64,000 nt of DNA from Sphagnum compactum (lineage: Eukaryota; Bryophyta; Sphagnopsida; Sphagnales): the NCBI GenBank assembly GCA_965153455.1, contig OZ234494.1, positions 23,622,001-23,686,000 of the forward strand. The letters are read 5' to 3'. The notes beneath the pieces are model-generated. The model had not been told where the DNA came from, ran no database searches, and saw only the letters and a program-made list of their open reading frames with translations. This document shows, in pieces, positions 11,163 to 21,600 of this stretch (positions within the stretch are counted from its first letter, which is position 1; each line of letters opens with the position of its first letter). The translations under genes and the position numbers were made by a program.

Positions 11163-11514
11163 TTTACCATGTTTCTTTCAAATAGGTGTCACGTTTTGGG
11201 ATCTGCAGCTGCTCCTAATGTGGTTAGCATGTTTCATTCACCAACCTATCAGTTAACAACCTCGGCAAAAAATCAATTTGCTATTTGGGTGACCTCCCTA
11301 AGAGCAATCAATCTCCCCCTCCAAGCTGGAATGGGAGGCTTTGTGTAATTTCCATGGGAGGGAGGCCTTTTGCTAGTAGGGTACATGACCTTTCATTGAG
11401 ATCAATCTCAGCCATAGAACTAAGGAGTTGCTAATTTTGTGATCCCAATGAAGGCGTTGCTAATAGGGTACACCGACCTTTCATTGAGATCAATCTGAGC
11501 GAGGGTTTCTTTTA

Positions 11515-11725
11515 CTAGCGAATTTTCGCCAAATCCCTACCTGAAAAATATGATTTTGATCTATAGGAAGGATTTTCCATGAAAAAAATAGTCCAAAAGT
11601 TCGCCAGATTTCCAAATTTTTTTAAAACCAGATTTTTATTATTAGTTCCAGTAGGTAGCCAAACATATAGAAAGATTTTGATTTTTTCCTACTCCCATAT
11701 TGGTACATGTGGCCAAATTTGGTTA
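11515..11725 (-). mobile_element. Degenerate relatives of the GTAGCCAA element
   Basis: Read in reverse, TATATGTTTGGCTACCTACTGG (bases split by substitutions, 11,650-11,672) matches the right end of the elements at 5,745 and 28,321. The adjoining CTAGCGAATTT module (11,516-11,530) also recurs beside the 5.8-kb copy and, as CTGGCGAATTT, at 27,055. The left end is not clear. Confidence 0.35.
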
Positions 11726-11829
11726 AATCACTTTCGAGATACTATCACCTTGGTTATTAGCATTAAAAAAAGTGAAACCAAACCTATACCACCAAAAAAA
11801 ACAATCTTGATTGAAACCACAGAAGTTTA

Positions 11830-12800
11830 GAATCAAGGAGTTTCATTGTTTATTTTCATCCATGCAAATGACATTCACATCATAGGTCCCTCTTTAATTG
11901 TATCATTTATCTATGAACATTTTCAAACTAAACTCGGTGCAAGGTTTTTTTATCCAATTCAAAAATGTGTTGCATGGTCACCTTCTGGCTTGGCACCAAA
12001 CTTTAACACCCCATCCCCATTTACCACTGCATCCGAAGGATTTAGAATCTTGGGGTTCCATTTAGCACTTTAACTTTCAGATCATCCTTCATCAAAGATG
12101 CCCTGCAAAAGGATCTTCGACATGTGAACCTTCTCCCTAGAATGGGTGATGTTCAGGTGCTTTTTGGGATTCTAACTTGTTGTTTTGTGCAACGTCCATC
12201 GTATTTTTTACGATGCACACCTCCATCTTCCACTTTCATAGAGTCTTTTATTTCATTTGAATTCATTAAGTGTTCATTTTTTGGGTTTAAGATCCTTTGA
12301 TAGCCCAAAAGGACCTTTAGCTCATAAACAAGCCTCCTTCCTAATAACCCTTGATGGCATCGGGCTCATATCGACATCCATCATCGCCCCAACCACTTAA
12401 TTAGAGAGTTGGGCCTGGTTTATGATTAATCAACATCCCTTCTTTCTTGAAGCTTTAACACGAGTCGACAACAACACATTTTCTTTCTAGTAACACCTTA
12501 AGGTGACATGTGATTTTTTACCATCGCTAGCCTATGCGTGTCTTCTTTCATTTGAATGATTCATCGGGCAACAAATGGTTCAACTTTAAAATTCCATTTC
12601 GGAGCATTTGCACCATCATACCCTTTCTAACATGTTTTTCGATTGGACATCTAAGGTCCATGTGAAGATAATCGAATTTTATCGTGTTCTAGCCCAGGGG
12701 CAAGCACTTGGCTTACAGTTCGACTAGTTTTCCCATCCTTTCGTTTATTTTCCCTAGTTTTTTGCACAACACTTTGTATGCGATTATAAGAATTTCAGTT
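11830..12800 (+). pseudogene. Relic of a LINE (non-LTR retrotransposon) reverse transcriptase
   Basis: Translated pieces follow the order of a LINE ORF2 thumb and C-terminal region. First comes IFIHANDIHIIGP, in place of the catalytic Y-A-D-D-T-H-I-x-G-P block, then KCVAWSPSG and GFRILGFHL (11,846-12,070). In a second frame from 12,082 come SSFIKDALQKDLRH, GDVQVLFGIL and RPSYFLRC, and then QASFLITLDGIGLISTS near 12,332-12,385. The first catalytic Asp is replaced by Asn, and stops and frameshifts interrupt the frame, so the element is dead. The N-terminal endonuclease, the poly(A) tail and target-site duplications were not found. Identification is by motif recall, not alignment. Confidence 0.65.
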
Positions 12801-15800
12801 TTTGGAAACACTCAGCCTTCACAAATGAAAAGTTATGGTGAGGAATGTGTGTCCACCAACTACACTAGAACAATTCCTACTAGGTCTTTATGAATATGTG
12901 GACTATCTATTTGCTTGTTTCATTGACTCAGTATGGGTTGAAATGAGTAGAAATTATGTTAGTTTCTTTCTTTCATTAAGTCTAGGGTAATACCCTAGGA
13001 GTGGGGCATTCCCCAAATAAGGGTCACAAGAGCCCAGCTTGGGAATGCGCTACTCTAATGGCCTTCCTATCTAAAAGCCAAGCAAACATTCTTTTTAGCC
13101 CCTTACACCAAAAAGGTCCAGAATAAAAAAGGAGGCTCTTAATTTTGGCAACGCCTTCCGCCTAAATACCCCATATAGTAAATCTTAAGACAATTTGTTT
13201 TGGCGTCCTTTTCTTTTGTTGCCTGAAATCCAATAACCCAAATAACAAACATACATTGATTTTACCCCCTCACTTCCATTTTAGATGCTTTCAATTATTG
13301 TTGATTGTATAGGGTGAGGACCTTATGAATGTGAAGGTGCACCTTCAAGGTGGGCAAAAAAACTTAAAATTGTGACATTTCTGAAAAAAATTCATGTTTC
13401 AAACTTTAATTAATCTTGCAAGCATAAAATAATTTTCTTAGTCTCAAAGTTTGATGAACAAATTCTCAATGTTGCAATTTTCTTTTTGTGCTTCTCAAAA
13501 CCTTGGTTTCTTTTTATCTAGTAAATCATATTTTTATCAAGAAAGTTCTATCATTTGAAGATTATTCAAACTAGTGCTATTTAAAGGCTGTAGTTCAGTT
13601 ATATTGAACCCAACAACATAATATTTAACAAGTAGCCTTGGTTCTAGTTTAATATTCTTTGAATAACATCTTGAACTTCAAAGTATTGCATTTTGCTCTC
13701 TTGTGAATCCTACCATGGTGATGAAGACTTCATGCAATTGAATTGCAAGTCCATTTCATTTTAGTTTTCTCCATCGACAATAGCTTTGTAGATTAGTATT
13801 CACATTAATTGTTCTTTAATGGTAAAATGGATTGACATTTGAATACAAATTGGAAGCTTTGTCATTTAATTACATTTTATCTTAAAGCATCTCCACCATA
13901 GTAGGTATATGTGTTTATACGCAATATTTGAACGGGGAACATCTTTTAATTAGTGTTAGACTATATGAAAATGATCTAGTAAAAATGTACAAAACATTGT
14001 GCCATCTTAGGAGCACTTGTAAATAAAATGATTGTGACTAATTTCTCGACCATAGTGATTCATCACAATTTGAAATGCTATTGATTGGCCAGACACCGTA
14101 ATCTAATATTTGCTCTTTATGGGTGAGGGAGGAGTAAACATTAACCCCATAATTTGGATGTGATAAATGGAGGCTAGCACCCGGAAAGTAATGTTATGCT
14201 ATGGTGGACAATCGAGATGCTCTTAATGTGCGTTCCACAAAAAGGACTTTGTAAACAAGTAACAAGTTGTGTATTATCAAAGAAGATGTCATAGTGAAAC
14301 TAATGCTAAATTTAACATTGATGTATGTAGTTAAGAAAAAAGTGAAGAATTTGGATATTATTTATAGCAACACCCAATTGTGATTTAATTTTCTTCATCT
14401 CCATAAGGAATAGTTTTTTCCAAATGTGCACATACATGTAACATGCAGATTGGGTGAAGGAGCAACCCAAGTTGGTGCCATTGTGAAAATCCTTAAATCC
14501 ATTGAAATTATTTCTAAATATTACAAAATTCCCATGCTTAGACTAAAAGAGGGTCTTTGAGTTCAAATCTAACATTGTTTGGGCTTAATATTGCCACCAA
14601 GAGGCCTCACTTAAAAAAGGTGAAGGTTTTAGGGTGCCGTGTCACCCTGGCTTGTAATATACATCTAGTTTTATTCTTGTATTTATTACCTTCCACGCGA
14701 TAGCGAGCCAATTTTAATTCAAAAATTTCTCTTGTTTTGAAAAAATAATCTGACCAGCTGGTTTCTACTCGATACAGAGGTCTCCTAATATAATCTAATA
14801 AATTTGGTTTTAATGAGAAACCTTGCAAGTCCCACACTTCCATTTTAGAAGGAGATCCCTTTTTCAAGTTAAGGGACCTTTCACCATTTGCATTCAAACC
14901 TTGACATACTTTAAGTTCTTGTTCACCCTATTTTTGGGCCTACACCCTTGGACTACGACCCCCAAATTAGGGGAAGCCCATAGGAGTGGGCCTTCCCATT
15001 TACGTAATGATTTTTCTTTATAAGGCTCATTCATAGTCAAGGTTCCAAAAAAAATGATTAATTCTAAAATGATTGCAATAGAGAATTTTAAATCTTCGTA
15101 GTGTTTAATATATTACAATCATGGTGTAGACTTGTTGTGTCTCTATGATTAGAACATTGAGAAAATAAGCTTTAAAAAATCAATAAATATTGGATGTTGT
15201 GTAAAAGTCTTTTTGAATCTTTGATTTAATGATTAGTTGTCCATATTACAAGTTTTGTAAAGGAATATAAAAAGAATGCACAAAAGAATGCAATTGATTT
15301 CAAACTTTTTTTACAAGAAAAATATGGCTTCCTTTACGCAATTACATGTTTATTAGGTTAACTTATGGAAAAATAAATAATCAAAGTTTTAAAACTTTGA
15401 AACAAAGGATTGCAAGGAAAATGATTGTTTTTTAAAAATCATTTAGCTAGTTCTTACTATCCATTTAATTCAAAATTTCTAAATCTAGATGCAAATCACA
15501 TGTGTAAAACCTAATCATGTCAGAAGAAAACATGTTTAGTTGATTTTAGAAACTCATTTTAGCATTTTTAATTTTTTTCTTGAAAACTAAAATATTGATC
15601 CACAATTAATACATGTGCATGTCAAAAATGACAACCGTAAATGAATTATGTTATCTTGGACTATTCAGTTGTCTCATTTGAACTTGCTCCATGTAAATGT
15701 TGAACTTGTAAAAAGTAACCCTAAACAAGTCCTGAATCATTTTCCCCTTTTTTTGAACCCCAACTATGAATAAACCTTAGAACCTCTTTGTAGACCCCTT

Positions 15801-16292
15801 ACCAAGCACAACATAAGTTTGTCTCAAGGGTGTAGCTGACCTAACTTGGGCAACATGACTATTATGCAAACCCATATGACCATTATGTAAATCCATGAAA
15901 ACCATTAGCCCAGTACAGGTCATTCTGACCTTTGCACTGCCAGTTAAGAAATTCAGGCCACCCCTAGGGTGCTTGCCCAGATTGAACATGAAAGGCACCT
16001 CATGGGACACAATGGCCTGTACCCACACACTCCATAATTATTCATTTGATGGGGGGAGTCTTGATGGGTAGGATGGGTGGGTTGAATGATCTTGATATTC
16101 TTGTAGAAGATTATACAAAGGTGATTTCATAAATCTTTAGATTTAAGTTCTGGGAAATCTTGAGTTTTGAGCACTTTTTGTAATGAAAATTCAACTAAAA
16201 TTTTACAAAAACTGGTTTTGGAGGGAGAAATGAATTGGGTCACTGGGTCACACTTGCTCCAGTGACACAGGCAACACTAGTGAGGTATTTAT
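12801..16292. other. AT-rich spacer
   Basis: No recognised gene. Two minus-strand open frames stand out only by less skewed composition: 14,607-14,897 (96 residues) and 15,777-16,028 (83 residues). Neither shows a known domain. Around 12,984-13,020 lies a copy of a short recurring motif, CTAGGAGTGGGGCATTCCCC. Confidence 0.5.
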
Positions 16293-16607
16293 AATGTTTA
16301 GAACAAATTTTGTTGGGTTACCATATGTATTTTAGTGTGAACTTCTTCAATGAATCAGACTTTTGTTCGCATTTTGGTTAGCAAATCAAGAATGTAAAAA
16401 ACTATTAGTGGAACAAAATGACATCTGATGAGATTTTCATATTAATAAAACAAAATGACATTTAGTGAAATTTACAAAATCTTATCTTTTGGAAAAACAA
16501 AATTGATTGCAACAAAACTATTATGTCTACACAAAACAATTTAATCATCATCACTGGTAATGCGAAGCAGGGCGGAGCTCAAATGTTTAGAACAAATTTT
16601 GTTGGGT
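16293..16607 (+). repeat. 26-bp perfect direct repeat bracketing a 263-bp insert
   Basis: AATGTTTAGAACAAATTTTG followed by TTGGGT occurs identically at 16,293-16,318 and 16,582-16,607. It may flank an insertion or be a short duplication; the repeat is longer than usual target-site duplications. Confidence 0.7.
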
Positions 16608-16895
16608 CATCATGGTACTAGTGTAGATAGCGTTCACCAAATGCTATTAGGAAGCCTAACCCAAGGCCACAATTCTCAGGAGTCAGGATGGTTTGCAGTT
16701 TTTACATCACAGAAGAGTCAAGACTTAGTTAGGCCTAGTGAGTGAGAAAGAAAGGCAGGAGCAAAAGAAGAAAGACATTCCTTTGGGCAGCAGTTATATC
16801 CTAATAACTGACAGTCAGGGGATGTCCAGAGTCCACCTACCAGAAATGCATTAAAGAGGAGCACCTGGTTTTATGCTGACGGTCATGACACGATC

Positions 16896-16918
16896 GAGAG
16901 AGAGAGAGAGAGAGAGAG
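16896..16918 (+). repeat. (GA)n microsatellite
   Basis: Eleven or more GA dinucleotides upstream of the MIR166 locus. GA/CT tracts are common near plant promoters. Confidence 0.9.
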
Positions 16919-17430
16919 TTCTGATCGTTCATGCCGAAGAAGAAGAGGATCTTGAAAAATTGGAAGTGCCAGCGATTCTCAGTCTGAAAATAGCATGTGA
17001 ATTTAAACTCCAACTGCCCTGGTTGCGATTATCTTACACCTGTATCTGTGACCAGTGACCCACACTCGACCCCAAACTGTTCACGACTGTGCATGATTCT
17101 ACCCCTTCAGATTTGGTTTCTATAATTTGCACCTGGCCGCGTGCCTTGACAGTCTAGAGATCTAGAGACGAGCAGCGCAAATTTATGCCAAACTGGTCCG
17201 GTTGTTTTTGGAACTCAACAGTCTTGTGTGCAGAACGTTGTCCAGCAAAAGCACGACAATCCTGCGAGCGACGCGGTGGGGCCTGCGCCATTTGCATCTC
17301 GTCTGACGTTGTGACCTCAAGGATTGAAATCTTGCTGTACATTGCTAAGTTGACAGCGTCCACGGTTGCAGATTGCACTACCTCAAAGGCCAATCCCAAC
17401 ATTTGCGGTTAGTTATTTCCGCATGATTAT

Positions 17431-17790
17431 TGCATCTACCACTCTTGTAATGGCTAGTTTTCTGGATATTTTAAAGGAAGTATGATTATAGAATTTTCGA
17501 ATCGACACTATATATAATCCTTGGATTAATCCAGAGCTTTAGTTTCACAAGGAGCTTTTGTACAACTCCCTGGGAATGTTCCAAAACTCCCTATCTTGCA
17601 CAATTGAACCCTGTTACTCGCATTTTTAGTCTACTCTTGGAGGTAAAGTTAGACAAATTTCCCATAAGGGAATCATCCAAGAGCTCCAGCTTGTGCATCT
17701 AACACTCTTGTAATGGCTAGTTCTCTGGATATTTTAAAGAAAGTATGATTTTAGAATTTTCAAATTGACACTATATTAATCCAGAGCTTT
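17431..17790 (+). repeat. Direct repeat pair upstream of MIR166
   Basis: Copies at 17,431-17,540 and 17,694-17,790 share TGCATCTAMCACTCTTGTAA, TGGATATTTTAAAG and ATTAATCCAGAGCTTT in order. The second copy lacks about 13 bases. The pair lies about 400-750 bp upstream of the inferred MIR166 start. Confidence 0.8.
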
Positions 17791-17997
17791 TTTCCATGGC
17801 CACTGGGTTCTAGTAATTAGATGTTTCTAATCAAGGCCTGGGATTCTTGAAGCAGAGTAGCAAATTTGACATGCAGAAGGATAAGGGACTCATGAAACAA
17901 ACAGGCTCAAGCGAAGTGCGGTATATAATTTATGGAACTAACTTCGAAGATTTGTAATTCTCTAGTTCACCAGGCTCGTGTGACGAGAGTAAAAGTC

Positions 17998-18052
17998 GAA
18001 TGTGAAAGCTCTGTAGTTAGTAGATTAAACTGCATACATCAGGCTTCATTCC
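17998..18052 (+). other. miR166-like 13-mer in an imperfect hairpin, 690 bp upstream
   Basis: CAGGCTTCATTCC at 18,040-18,052 is identical to positions 7-19 of the mature miR166 at 18,730. Sequence to its left (GAATG, then AAAGC and TGTA at 17,998-18,015) can pair with CATTC, GCTT and TACA of the right arm, around a ~20-nt loop. The first six bases of miR166 are not kept, so this is at most a decayed duplicate. It lies before the inferred TATA box. Chance is possible. Confidence 0.3.
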
Positions 18053-18173
18053 AGAAGCGGCGCAACCAGAGATTTGACGTTCTCTTAACTTTGCGATGCA
18101 GGGGCACGCGCCTGGGATCAGATCCTAACCCTGCAACATGATCTGCGCCGCTGCCACTTCCCTCCCCTCTCGC

Positions 18174-18241
18174 TATATATTCTGGCTTCCACTTTCACAT
18201 TTCCCCAAAGCAAACTTCACCTTCTCTCTCTCTCTCTCTCC
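18174..18241 (+). promoter_or_regulatory. Probable MIR166 core promoter and CT-rich leader
   Basis: TATATAT at 18,174-18,180 lies in otherwise GC-rich sequence. A (TC)n tract at 18,223-18,241 follows at the distance where plant transcripts commonly carry CT-rich leaders. A start near 18,205-18,215 is inferred. The miR166 foldback begins about 440 bases further on, in the same orientation. Confidence 0.55.
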
Positions 18242-18646
18242 TTGCGCTCAGGCTGTCACCGCTGCTGCCGCTGTGCTTTCGACACAACAAGTTTGCCATC
18301 TTAATGCGACGGTTTGCAGTGTCAGTAGAATCTCATCTTTTTCTCGCAGCATCCGCATGCCGATGCAACTAGACAAAGGTTAAACAACTACCGCTGACAT
18401 GACTAGCAGAAAGAGCCAAACCGATCGATAGCTTCTTCGGCGCAGCGGCCATATCTCTCAGTTGATCAGCCAGCACTTGCTGTTCCCTGCGTCATCGTCA
18501 TCGGTGGGCGATGGATTGTCCAGCTGCTGTTAAAGCGAAGGAGATCCTCAACAGAAAGCTCTCCTAATGCCTGACGTTGCCAGCGTAGCGGAGGGAACTA
18601 GTGAGAAATTCTCTTTGTACTGACCACCAAGAGAGTTTGTGGAACA

Positions 18647-18757
18647 CTGCTGTGAGGAATGCCGCATGGCCCGGATCTTGGTATTTGGTGTAATCATCCT
18701 GCTCCATGGGTTTGTTTACATGCCAAGCTTCGGACCAGGCTTCATTCCCCTCAGCAG
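18647..18757 (+). ncRNA. MIR166: MIR166 precursor foldback
   Basis: The 3' arm (18,723-18,757) carries TCGGACCAGGCTTCATTCCC plus a final C at 18,730-18,750, the conserved plant miR166. The 5' arm (18,647-18,681) pairs with it over 35 positions with about eight mismatches or wobbles. It contains GGAATGCCGCATGGCCCGGA, the expected miR166* form that starts GGAATG and keeps TGG and CG. Applying two-base 3' overhangs places the star at 18,656-18,676. The loop is 41 nt and can extend the stem by a few pairs. miR166 guides cleavage of class III HD-ZIP mRNAs, which set organ polarity and meristem and vascular pattern. This role is known for the family and inferred here. The overlapping 89-residue ORF is a by-product of the hairpin. 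Confidence 0.95.
18730..18750 (+). ncRNA. miR166: Mature miR166 (3' arm)
   Basis: Twenty-one nucleotides starting with T (U in RNA), as favoured by AGO1. They fit the conserved land-plant miR166 along the whole length. The ends are set by family knowledge and need small-RNA reads for proof. Confidence 0.93.
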
Positions 18758-21600
18758 GGATCCATTCTACAAGAAGTTTCGGTTTGATGGAGTGAGGATC
18801 TCAGGGATCATGCCCCTAAATGCACATATTGATGCATCGAGGGAATCACCGTGCAGCACCCGTGACATTGAGTCTGTTTTATCAGTCGTGCACTTTCACC
18901 ACGTTTAGCTCATCTCGTTTATGTGTTCTCAGGCAACGATGTGTTGTAGATCCGAATATTCTGCTTAGAGATTTATCTAGCCGCTGATCTCTGGAAAGCA
19001 CGGCCACCTGTTCTCTAGCTTCTGTTTCTCAGGATTCTTGCAAGAGATGCAGAAGCCGATGTTGGTACAACATCTGATTCTTTCAAGGTTCCCCTGAAAG
19101 TTCATGAAGCAAGTTCAACAGTGTACTGCGATTCCAAATCCCTGTGATGGATAAGAGCAATTCATCATTTGAACCCCGAAAGGAAAGAATCCGAGACAGC
19201 GACAAAAGAGGTGTGAAGTTTGCAATTTCTTGATATTGCTCCTTTCAGTGGCTGAAGTATAAGATGTGAATTGATTTTGTGGCAAATATGCGCTGAATGT
19301 GCTGTCCGAAACAGTCTCACTCGCGCAAAAAGTATCCAGATGCATGTCTTTCTCATGTAGCTGTCTTTCTCAAGCGCATGGGTAAAAATAGTTAGTTACC
19401 CGTGAACAAAAGAAATTCTCAGGTAGAGTTCCAATTGCACGAACGGCGCAACAGCGGTCTCAACAACATTACCAGCTGATGTTCAAGTGAAGCTCTGCTG
19501 TGCTCCGATTCGGTAGCAGCATTGGAATACGCATCAAGGCCTAGCGATTTGAATTGCCGCCATCCTAAATTGAAGTATCGTTCTGTTCTTAGACGACAAA
19601 ATGGTCGAGCAGGGCACGGTGCCCTGGGAAGAAGAGTTAAGATGGTGCGCCTAAACGTCATGCCGGTGCGCTTACCATTTGATGGGAAAGTCGTGAAGTA
19701 TGCAGTTCAGGAGATCACTCCACAGTCTATCACCCTTCTTCTGGCGTCGTCATGCAGATGAGTGAGAAGGTGCAAAGATCTGCCTGACACTGAGTTAGTA
19801 CCTAAGTCATCCGACAAGTTATTTCTACAATTGCGTCTGTCGACAAGAGCTCTCCATCCTGTAACTTCTGCTAATTGTGGACGGGCGCAGCTTTTGTTGA
19901 TCCCATCCGCAGGTCCCAAGCAGTGTTCGTTCAAATCAGAAAGAGCGGGAAGTTGTACGTAGCCGACTATGGGCATGCTTATTCCTCTGAGACATGGAAT
20001 GGCGTCAACAATTCTTTGGTTGAGTTCTCCACTTCACAGTTGTGACTCAGGGTCCATGATATCTTGTACGTGGTAGGAACTATGTCCAGGTGTTGCTCAA
20101 AGTTGGACATGCTTCTTGCTGTGTGTTTCAACTACAGGCTGCAAAATTGAGCTCTCGAAAAGCTTTCCCACGACAATAAATTCTGAAGTTGGAGAAAAAG
20201 CGGCTCTTTGGAGGTTTCACTTTTGAGTCGTGAGTGTGCTATCATAAACTTCAACCTTTATTGAACAACAAACCTTTATCGTGAGTTTTGAAGTTCCTAG
20301 TTCAGACACAGACCTATGACTGAATTTCTTTGTCGAGGGACTTCTCTGTGTGGCGACAGTGAACAATGCAAAAATACATATCGTTCCTCATGTCTCTCAT
20401 TCTTTGACTCTTTGTGATGCCCCTCTTTCTATCTTCTCCTCGGACACCATTATAACATTTGTACTCATGCTATAGTTGTTGCTGTTTCCGTAGCGCCGTC
20501 GAGCCGTGCAAGGTGCAATTGAGATAGTTGCTGCAATATCAAACCAGCAATGATCGATAGCAGCTCCCCTAGCTTCTCATTTACCACAACATTATTTGAC
20601 CTGCGTTGTAGGCCGGTTCATTCTCACACCATGTTTTCTTTTGAAATGCTTCGAGCTCGCTTTCTCACAAATATCTTGCTATATGCCTGGACGAGAATAT
20701 GCTTGTTCAAGCCTCAACGGCAACTCCCTTTCTTCACGCTCAAAAGTTTCGGAAGCCACGACTCATGATCTCAACTAAGGTTGAAGCAGGAATGGCACTG
20801 TTCAAACAACAACAGAACACAAAACACTGGAAAGAACCGCGAAACACCTCTAGTGTTGTCCATCCATCAGCATATGTTATGTGAGTGTTTGTTTGTAGAG
20901 GTAGAGGCAAATGGACGATGGCTGCAATACCGAGAGAAGAGCTGCAGGTCAGAGCAGCCTGCAAGTTGACAATTAGATGGACACGAATGGAATGTGTTCA
21001 CTTAGATGCAAGCACCGTGCATGACGACAAAGTAACAATTGTCCTCTCCACAGATTATATGCATTCTCACCAGTTCCTGTGGTTTGTAGCAGGCGGCCTA
21101 CGACGGACTGTGGAGAAACGGTGTGCTGGAAGAAGATCTTTGCAGATTCTTTAATGCACTCGAAGGAAAAAGAAGTCGGAGAATGTTACTGAATATGAAT
21201 GTCGTACGCACCTCTTACGGGCAAGTTCAGACTTGCAACTTGTAATTCAAAATAGGAAATGTTGATGGTAACACCTGCTGAAAGTTCCTCCTGAGTTCAG
21301 AACCAAATGAAAACTACATCGTTCTTCATCGTTCTTTAGTCTCTCCTCAGTCCCTTGCAGGCAGAGCGAACAAACGAAATGGAAAGGTAATGGATCCTAA
21401 ACAGCCTTGCTTTCATTCCAAATTGTACCTAGTTGATGAGGATTCCTATAGGCTGTTGCAATTCAATCACATAGCGCATGTGAATCAGTTGCCGCCGCTT
21501 TTCTTTCTCCAATTTTGTGATGTAGCAGCCCATTGGCAATCATTCACGATTGAGCCACACTTGGCTATGAACACAATATAAAAGTGAAAACATTAAAGTC
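18758..21600 (+). other. GC-richer tract downstream of the MIR166 hairpin
   Basis: Composition stays above that of the flanking spacer to about 21.6 kb, and no protein-coding gene was recognised on either strand. It may contain the 3' part and introns of the MIR166 primary transcript, or a separate non-coding transcript. The end of the transcript cannot be placed from sequence. Confidence 0.35.

Noticed and set aside
18639-18908. 89-residue plus-strand ORF with a hydrophobic N terminus, resembling a secreted peptide
   Set aside because: It exactly overlays the MIR166 foldback; its residues come from the miR166 and miR166* sequences, and no peptide family matches.
21546-21570. GATTGAGCC word resembling miR171
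   Set aside because: Only nine bases match, and no foldback partner was found within about 200 bases.
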